Below are positions 58,961 to 64,000 of a DNA stretch of 64,000 bases, in pieces. The stretch is from positions 9,858,001 to 9,922,000 of the forward strand of contig NZ_CP023699.1 in assembly GCF_008704495.1 (NCBI RefSeq), in the 5' to 3' direction. A program made the position numbers and the translations under genes. Every line of letters begins with the position of its first letter. The first letter of the stretch is position 1. The notes beneath the pieces were generated by a model that worked only from the letters and a program-made list of their open reading frames with translations, ran no database searches and was not told where the DNA came from. The stretch comes from Streptomyces kanamyceticus. GTDB taxonomy: Bacteria; Actinomycetota; Actinomycetes; Streptomycetales; Streptomycetaceae.

Positions 58961-58990
58961 GCCATGGGACGCTAGGCAGTTCCCGCTTTC

Positions 58991-59037
58991 AACCGTGTTT
59001 GGTTCCCGCGGTGCGGCCGCCGTCCTCATACACGGTT
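58991..59037. promoter_or_regulatory. 8-bp inverted repeat in the divergent promoter (outer)
   Basis: AACCGTGT (58991-58998) and ACACGGTT (59030-59037) are perfect inverted copies 31 bp apart, on the permease side of the gap. They may be paired half-sites for a dimeric regulator. Confidence 0.45.
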
Positions 59038-59075
59038 CACAGACGAGATCTGGTAAATGTGGGCGTGGCAAGGGC

Positions 59076-59105
59076 GAATTACCGGGACCGAGTATCCGGT
59101 AATTC
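59076..59105. promoter_or_regulatory. 10-bp-arm inverted repeat, candidate response-regulator operator
   Basis: GAATTACCGG (59076-59085), 10-bp spacer, CCGGTAATTC (59096-59105) is perfect. It lies between the divergent ABC permease and the response regulator, 110 bp before the latter's start. The length and spacing (20 bp centre to centre, two helical turns) suit a dimeric regulator. Confidence 0.7.
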
Positions 59106-59214
59106 ATGGAATTCTCAGCCGCGCGGAAGCTCCTTTCACGGCGTCCCGGGGCGAGCGGGACCGATCGGGGCTCACCGACCGGGACGGACCGATCGGGCGA
59201 GGGCGGGCGGACGC

Positions 59215-59877
59215 GTGCGGGTGCTGGTGGTCGAGGACGAGCAGTACATGGCGCGCGTCATCGAGATGGGGCTGCGCCGCGAGGCCATGGCGGTGGACGT
59301 GGTCCACGACGGCGAGGCCGCGCTGGAGAGGGTGTCCGTATACGACTACGACACGGTGGTCCTCGACCGGGACCTGCCGGGCGTGCACGGCGACGAGGTC
59401 TGCCGCCGCATCGTCGCCCAGGGCCTGGACTGCCGCATCCTCATGCTGACGGCCGCGGGCCGCCTCGGCGACAAGGTGGCGGGCCTCGGCCTCGGCGCCG
59501 ACGACTACCTGGCCAAGCCCTTCGACTTCCCCGAGCTGGTCGCCCGGCTGCGCGCCCTGTACCGGCGCAGCCCCCAGGCCCACGCGCCCGTGCTCACCTT
59601 CGCCGACCTCACCTTCGACACGCACCGGCGCCGGGTCGCCCGCGCGGGCCAGGAGATCCGTCTCACCCCGAAGGAACTGGCGGTCCTGGAGCTGCTGCTG
59701 CGCGCCGACGGCGGGGTGCTCAGCGCCGAGTACCTCCTGGACAAGGCGTGGGACGCGCACACCGACCCGCTGACCAACGCCGTCCGCCTCGTCGTGCACA
59801 CGCTGCGCAAGAAGCTGGGCGAGCCGCAGCTCGTGCACACCGCGATCAGCGCGGGCTACTACCTGGGCAGCGAGTGA
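59215..59877 (+). CDS. OmpR-family response regulator
   Basis: This 220-residue protein has a receiver (MRVLVVEDEQYMARVIE, phospho-acceptor Asp51 in VVLDRDLPG, Thr in MLTAAG, Lys in YLAKPF) and a C-terminal winged helix (TFDTHRRRVARAGQEIRLTPKELAVLELLL, DPLTNAVRLVVHTLRKKLGE). GTG 59215 starts the receiver. The frame is open upstream but without family sequence. Its TGA overlaps the kinase start (GTGA). It probably drives the divergent ABC transporter. Confidence 0.94.
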   Translation: MRVLVVEDEQYMARVIEMGLRREAMAVDVVHDGEAALERVSVYDYDTVVLDRDLPGVHGDEVCRRIVAQGLDCRILMLTAAGRLGDKVAGLGLGADDYLAKPFDFPELVARLRALYRRSPQAHAPVLTFADLTFDTHRRRVARAGQEIRLTPKELAVLELLLRADGGVLSAEYLLDKAWDAHTDPLTNAVRLVVHTLRKKLGEPQLVHTAISAGYYLGSE

Positions 59878-61085
59878 GGCTGCCCAGGCGCGGGCGCCCC
59901 CGGGCCCTCAGCATCCATCTGCGGCTCTTCCTCGGCTTCGGCGGCGCCCTGGTCGCCTGCTCGGCGCTGATGGTCGCCGTGATCTACGTCGGGATCCGCT
60001 TCGTCCCCACGTACGACCTGACGACTCCCATCGAGGTGCCGAGCCCCCTGCCGAGCAGCTCCTCCGGCGAGCCGCAGTGGATCGAACCCCACACGGTGAG
60101 CCCGAGCGGCACCCCCGAACCCGGGCAGAAGATCCCCGCGTCAGGCGTGGTCCGGGACAAGGAGGACGTCTGGGCCTCGGTGCTCGCGATCTCCATCGGC
60201 GGGCTCCTTGTGGTGACCGCGGTGGGGCTGGCCGCGGGCTGGGTGCTCTCGCGCAGGCTGCTCGCACCGCTGCACACGATCAACCGGGCGGCCGCTCAGG
60301 CGGGCGAGGGCGACCTGGCGTACCGCATCAACGCGCAGGGTCCGCGTGACGAGCTCAAGCAGCTCGCGGACACCTTCGACACCACCCTGGAACGCCTGGA
60401 GGAGTCCTTCGCCGCGCACCAGCGGTTCGCCGCGAACGCCTCGCACGAGCTGCTCACCCCCCTGGCCACCACGCGGGCCGCGCTGCAGCTCGCGGCCGCC
60501 GACGACTCGGGGGAGTCGCTGCGCGAACTGCTTCCGATGCTCACGGAGACCAATGAGCGCAACATTCGGGTCGTGAAGGAACTCCTGGCTCTCGCCGCCG
60601 CCGACCAAGTCCCGTGCGACGCCGAGCCGGTCGACTTCGCGGCTCTCGTACGGGAGGTCGTCGCCGACGCCACCGCGCCCGCCGAAGGAGCCGCGCTCGC
60701 CGTCCACGCCGATGTCGCCCCCTGCGAAGTCCTGGGCAGCGCGACGCTGTTGAGGCAGCTGGTGACGAACCTCGTCGAGAACGCCGTCACCCACAACACC
60801 GGAGCCCCGGACGGCTTCGTGGACGTGACCGTGCGCGACGAGGGCGCGGAAGGTGTGGTCCTCGAGGTCGGCAACTCCGGTCCGCGGATCGCCCCGGAGA
60901 TCACCGACCGCCTCTTCGAACCGTTCTACCGGGCGAGGCCCCGGGTGGGCAGCGAACGCGGCCACGGCCTGGGACTCGCCCTGGTCCGCTCGGTGGCCCG
61001 CGCCCACGGCGGCACGGCATCGGCGACGGCACGCACGGGCGGAGGGCTCGTGGTGCGGGTCGTGCTGCCGGGGCCGAGCGCCTGA
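59874..61085 (+). CDS. Sensor histidine kinase
   Basis: This 403-residue protein has a basic N-terminus, helix 1 (LFLGFGGALVACSALMVAVIYVG), an external loop of only about 60 residues rich in Pro/Ser, helix 2 (VLAISIGGLLVVTAVGLAAGWVL), HAMP, H-box FAANASHELLTPLATTRAAL (His191), N-box LVTNLVENAVTHN and G-box GHGLGLALVRSVARAHGG. A short external loop beside an ABC transporter suggests the transporter itself or a membrane-bound ligand is sensed, as in cell-envelope stress systems. Starts inside the regulator's stop codon. Confidence 0.94.
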   Translation: MRLPRRGRPRALSIHLRLFLGFGGALVACSALMVAVIYVGIRFVPTYDLTTPIEVPSPLPSSSSGEPQWIEPHTVSPSGTPEPGQKIPASGVVRDKEDVWASVLAISIGGLLVVTAVGLAAGWVLSRRLLAPLHTINRAAAQAGEGDLAYRINAQGPRDELKQLADTFDTTLERLEESFAAHQRFAANASHELLTPLATTRAALQLAAADDSGESLRELLPMLTETNERNIRVVKELLALAAADQVPCDAEPVDFAALVREVVADATAPAEGAALAVHADVAPCEVLGSATLLRQLVTNLVENAVTHNTGAPDGFVDVTVRDEGAEGVVLEVGNSGPRIAPEITDRLFEPFYRARPRVGSERGHGLGLALVRSVARAHGGTASATARTGGGLVVRVVLPGPSA

Positions 61086-61349
61086 CCGGCCCGGCATACG
61101 TGTCTGAAAAACCGCCGTGGGTGTGAGCCCACCCATAGGAGCCACGTCACATGCTAAGCGCGGTAGTAGCGCCGACGGAGAATCGCGACGGGGCCCTGTG
61201 GTGGTCGTGAAGGGGCTGGTCAGGGCGGTCTGCGTACCGGGGTAGTACGTCACACCTTTGCGTCCTGACACCGTGCGCCGTTATGCCTGGCTGACACACG
61301 CAAGCAGAGCCCCCCACGCGCCATCCGCGCATTGGAGAGTCACCGCCGC

Positions 61350-61865
61350 ATGTCCCCCACGCACATCAAGGCCGGCGCCGCCCGCACCGGCCGCACCGCT
61401 CGTCTCCGCAAGCTCTCCGTGGCAGGCATCGCCACCGCCGGTGCCGCCGCCGCGGCCCTCACGCTGGTTCCCTCGCCCGCGCACGCCGCCGAGGCGGCCG
61501 CGCCGAGCGCCGCCGTGACCAAGGCCGCCGCCGAGAAGAACTACCCGGACAGCCTCGACGGCTGGATCCGCGAGTCGCTCGACATCATGAAGGCCAAGGG
61601 CATCCCCGGTACGTACGAGGGGCTGCACCGCAACATCATGCGCGAGTCGTCCGGAAACCCGAACGCGCAGAACGGCTGGGACGTCAACGCGCAGAACGGC
61701 ACCCCGTCCAAGGGCCTGCTGCAGGTCATCCAGCCGACCTTCGACACCTACCACGTCGAGGGCACCGCGAACGAGCTGACGGACCCGGTCGCCAACATCA
61801 CCGCGGCCGCCAACTATGCCGCCGACAGGTACGGCTCCATCGACAACGTCGACTCCGCCTACTGA
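61350..61865 (+). CDS. Secreted lytic transglycosylase (SLT domain)
   Basis: This 171-residue precursor has a signal peptide (LRKLSVAGIATAGAAAAALTLVPSPAHA) and a compact lysozyme-like domain: YEGLHRNIMRESSGNPNAQNGWDVNAQNGTPSKGLLQVIQPTFDTYHV. The catalytic Glu is in MRESSGNP, and the GLLQVIQPTF motif is typical of SLT domains. It cleaves peptidoglycan between MurNAc and GlcNAc. ATG 61350 follows GGAGAG. The 264-bp leader 61086-61349 contains no recognised c-di-AMP riboswitch core, only a weak GTGGG/CCCAC hairpin near 61116. LCP follows 13 bp downstream. Confidence 0.92.
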   Translation: MSPTHIKAGAARTGRTARLRKLSVAGIATAGAAAAALTLVPSPAHAAEAAAPSAAVTKAAAEKNYPDSLDGWIRESLDIMKAKGIPGTYEGLHRNIMRESSGNPNAQNGWDVNAQNGTPSKGLLQVIQPTFDTYHVEGTANELTDPVANITAAANYAADRYGSIDNVDSAY

Positions 61866-61878
61866 GCGGGGGCAGCGC

Positions 61879-62946
61879 ATGTCGTACGGGAGCGGAACCC
61901 GGAGCAAGCCGCGGAAGAGGGCCCTGCGGTACGTCGCGTGGGGCGCGCTCGGCGTCGCCCTCGTCGGCGGAGGAGGCCTCGCCTACGCCTGGCAGCACCT
62001 CGACGGCAACATCCGGGGCACGGACGTCAACGCCGCGCTCGGACACGACCGGCCCGGCGAGCGGCGCGACGGGTCCATGAACATCCTCCTGCTCGGGTCG
62101 GACTCCCGGGGCGGAACCCGCGGTCAGTACGGCCGCGGCGTCAGCGGCGCCCGCGCCGACACGGCGATGGTCCTGCACGTCGACAAGACCCACAAGAAGG
62201 CTTCGGTCGTCAGTATCCCGCGCGACACGATGGTCGAGCGCCCCCGGTGCGCGAAGCCGCACGGCGGCACCGCGCCGGGCGCGCGGCAGACCATGTTCAA
62301 CTCGTCGTACCAGGTGGGCGGCCCTGCCTGCACCGTGAAGACGGTCGAGAAGATGTCGGACGTCCGCATGGACCACTACCTCGAAGTCGACTTCAAGGGA
62401 TTCGAGAAGCTCATCGACGAGCTCGGCGGCGTGGACATCACCACCCGCGAGGCCATCGACGACCCCAACAGCGGCCTCGACCTGACCGCGGGCAAGCACA
62501 TGCTGAAGGGCAAGGAGGCGCTGGAGCTCGTCCGGACCCGGCACGGCGTCGGCGACGGCAGCGACCTCGGCCGCATCCAGCTCCAGCAGGCGTTCATCAA
62601 GGCCCTGATCCACCGCGCCGACACCGTCGATCCGCTCGGCAGCCCGGCCAAGTCGTACGCACTCGCGGACACCGCCACCAAGGCCATCAGCGCCGACTCC
62701 GAGCTGGCGTCGGCGGACAAACTCCTCGGCCTGGCGAAGGAGTTGAGGGGCATAAGCCCCGACCGCACCGACACCGTCACGATGCCGGTCACCTACGACG
62801 CGCGGAACTCGGGACGCGTCCTGCCCCTGGACAAGGCATCGCACCGGGTCTGGACCGCGCTGCGCGAGGACAGGGCCATCCCGAAGTCGGCGACCGAGGC
62901 GTCGGTGGGCGACGCGACGAAGTCGCCGGTTTCGGCGGGTTCCTGA
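61879..62946 (+). CDS. LytR-CpsA-Psr (LCP) family cell-wall ligase
   Basis: This 355-residue protein has a basic cytoplasmic N-terminus, one membrane helix (YVAWGALGVALVGGGGLAYAW) and an external LCP domain (about 70-230): MNILLLGSDSRGG, ARADTAMVLHVD, ASVVSIPRDTMVE (the Arg/Asp pair that binds polyprenyl pyrophosphate), FKGFEKLIDELGGVDITT and ALELVRTRH. LCP enzymes attach teichoic-acid-like or capsular polymers to peptidoglycan. It lies 13 bp after the transglycosylase gene, so a wall-remodelling unit is likely. Confidence 0.94.
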   Translation: MSYGSGTRSKPRKRALRYVAWGALGVALVGGGGLAYAWQHLDGNIRGTDVNAALGHDRPGERRDGSMNILLLGSDSRGGTRGQYGRGVSGARADTAMVLHVDKTHKKASVVSIPRDTMVERPRCAKPHGGTAPGARQTMFNSSYQVGGPACTVKTVEKMSDVRMDHYLEVDFKGFEKLIDELGGVDITTREAIDDPNSGLDLTAGKHMLKGKEALELVRTRHGVGDGSDLGRIQLQQAFIKALIHRADTVDPLGSPAKSYALADTATKAISADSELASADKLLGLAKELRGISPDRTDTVTMPVTYDARNSGRVLPLDKASHRVWTALREDRAIPKSATEASVGDATKSPVSAGS

Positions 62947-63143
62947 CGCCGCGGCAGAGCGGTGCGACCACAAGCAGTCGACAGCGCGTACGTCAACAGG
63001 GCACACGGGGCACACAAAGCGCGAACAAGGCGTGTACGCGGAGCGCCTGACTGAGGAAGATGGGCAGTGAAGGCGTCGGCATGCCGTCCCGATCCCGGTG
63101 GTGGTGTGCCGACGCAGGCATGGGGACATGGGGAGAGCACAAC

Positions 63144-63515
63144 ATGACAGACGTCTCCGATGCGTCCGTGGACCGGCTGGCCGCACCCACGATCGACGAA
63201 GCGGTCGACAGCGCGGTGGTCCTGGACGACGGAATTCCGCAGCTGGTGATCCGTGTTGAGCCGTACGCGGGGATGAGCGGCGGAGATCAGGTCTATCTGC
63301 GCTGGGACACCGGAGTCCTGCGGACCTCGCGGGTCGAAACACACGTCGTCGACGCCACCGAAGTGGGGCACAGCACCCTCTTCACCATCCCGACCCCGAG
63401 GCCCGGCGCCGCCAGGGTCAGCTACGTCATCAGCCGCGCCACCGGGGAGTGGCGGGCCTCGGACCGGCTGGACATCACGGTGCGCGGCCGGGGGTCGTGG
63501 CACGGCCCCCGATGA
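63144..63515 (+). CDS. Hypothetical protein, predicted beta-sandwich
   Basis: This 123-residue acidic protein has no signal peptide. The C-terminal 95 residues are strand-rich (IPQLVIRVEPYAGMSGGDQVYLRWDTG, STLFTIPTPRPGAARVSYVISR, DRLDITVRG) like a bacterial Ig-type domain. GGGAGAG six bases upstream supports ATG 63144. I do not recognise the family. It is a single gene followed by a terminator. Confidence 0.7.
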   Translation: MTDVSDASVDRLAAPTIDEAVDSAVVLDDGIPQLVIRVEPYAGMSGGDQVYLRWDTGVLRTSRVETHVVDATEVGHSTLFTIPTPRPGAARVSYVISRATGEWRASDRLDITVRGRGSWHGPR

Positions 63516-63533
63516 GGGAGCCACGTCGGCACT

Positions 63534-63563
63534 GAGCAGGGCGAGTTGGCATGCGCCCTGCTC
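63534..63563. terminator. Hairpin terminator between convergent genes
   Basis: GAGCAGGGCG (63534-63543), 10-base loop, CGCCCTGCTC (63554-63563), a perfect stem between the hypothetical gene and the convergent peptide-binding protein gene. Confidence 0.85.
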
Positions 63564-63572
63564 GGCGCACCC

Positions 63573-64000
63573 TCACCCGCGTACGTACGCGTTGATCGGT
63601 GAAAGCCCGGACAGGTCGACCTGCAGCCCGCGCAGCGCCGGTGAGTACAGGTAGGTGCGCTCCGGTACGTACACCGGTACGGCCGCCGCCTGCTCCATCA
63701 CCAGGCGGTTCACCTCCGCCCACAGCTTGCCTGCCGCTTCGAGGTTCGGCGCGGCGCCCGCCGCGTCGATCGCCTCGCTCACCTGCTTGCTCTTGAGCCT
63801 GCTGTAGTTGCTCGACGTCTCGAAGGGCTGGCGTCCGTCGAATTGGTCAGGAAGGTAGTTGGCGGCGGTGGGCAGCCCGCCGCCGACGGACATGCGGAAC
63901 ATGTCGTACTTGCCGGCGGCCGCGTCGGCCCAGAAGGAGGAGATCGAGACCTTCTTGACGGTCACCCTGAACCCGGCCTTCTCCAGGCCCGCGCGGACGG
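63573..64000 (-). CDS. ABC transporter substrate-binding protein (SBP_bac_5), C-terminal part
   Basis: The minus-strand frame runs in from the window edge with no start. It ends in a typical peptide/nickel-binding protein C-terminus: VTVKKVSISSFWADAAAGKYDMFRMS, SRLKSKQVSEAIDAA, AAGKLWAEVNRLVMEQAAAVPVYVPERTYLYSPALRGL. The family is extracellular lipoproteins delivering oligopeptides or related ligands to a permease. The signal, ligand site and operon lie outside. At least 142 residues are present. Confidence 0.88.
   Translation of the reverse strand, partial: VRAGLEKAGFRVTVKKVSISSFWADAAAGKYDMFRMSVGGGLPTAANYLPDQFDGRQPFETSSNYSRLKSKQVSEAIDAAGAAPNLEAAGKLWAEVNRLVMEQAAAVPVYVPERTYLYSPALRGLQVDLSGLSPINAYVRG

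Noticed and set aside
61086..61349. Possible ydaO (c-di-AMP) riboswitch before the transglycosylase
   Set aside because: Such switches precede many Streptomyces wall hydrolases, but I could not find the conserved core motifs. Only a weak 5-bp hairpin is visible.
1..64000. tRNA, rRNA, insertion sequences, integrase/att sites, replication origin
   Set aside because: No cloverleaf, ribosomal, transposase, integrase or oriC-like sequence was recognised by reading. A tRNA scan would settle the tRNA question.

Overview
The window is high-GC actinobacterial DNA, almost certainly Streptomyces. Third codon positions are strongly G/C, GTG starts are common, many genes overlap as GTGA, ATGA or TGATG, Tat and Sec secreted hydrolases are frequent, and rare TTA codons occur in only two recognised genes. 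I saw no rRNA, tRNA, CRISPR array, insertion sequence or prophage. The content reads as chromosomal accessory/arm DNA: short operons, many of them a regulator divergent from one enzyme with a palindrome between them.

Layout. 1-5.4 kb: start of a D-2-hydroxyacid dehydrogenase facing a GntR regulator, a DEAD-box helicase, a TerB-like protein, a chloramphenicol phosphotransferase and cobF. 5.4-11.6 kb: a heterodimeric ABC exporter behind an iron box, then a TPR-AAA ATPase coupled to a membrane TPR protein. 11.7-19 kb: a small secreted protein, two frameshifted genes (GNAT, kinase-fold), an FGGY sugar kinase, a GH16 glucanase, a GNAT and a secreted beta-propeller. 19-26.8 kb: regulator/enzyme pairs (PadR with an acyl-CoA dehydrogenase, LysR facing a quinone reductase and an FAD monooxygenase, HxlR facing a methyltransferase). 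26.7-30.6 kb: a coupled three-gene secreted polysaccharide-degradation operon. 30.9-38 kb: VOC-AraC-VOC, an SDR, an SMI1/KNR4-like protein, a GMC oxidoreductase, a cupin and a frameshifted PPOX-type flavoprotein. 38-42.7 kb: an unusual tryptophanyl-tRNA synthetase, a DUF5993-like protein with DsbB, an SDMT-like methyltransferase and a glycosyltransferase. 42.7-52.3 kb: DinB and methyltransferase, TetR facing a TetX-like monooxygenase, an Imm5-like protein, a sugar dehydrogenase, MarR facing an esterase, a PRC-barrel protein and a GH5 cellulase. 52.5-56.7 kb: tandem membrane Ser/Thr kinase-WD40 genes, the second frameshifted. 56.8-61.1 kb: an MacB-like ABC transporter divergent from a two-component system. 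61.3-64 kb: a lytic transglycosylase, an LCP protein, an unknown protein and the end of a peptide-binding protein gene.

Main points of interest. The iron-box ABC pair has complementary nucleotide-binding-site defects. The TrpRS is altered at two tryptophan-pocket positions linked to indolmycin resistance. The secreted polysaccharide operon has a TTA codon early in its last gene. The kinase-WD40 tandem carries a near-identical 127-bp block. Five regulator/enzyme pairs (GntR, PadR, HxlR, TetR, MarR) have readable operators. Four genes each need one single-base correction near G/C runs, which suggests either an indel-prone assembly or local decay.
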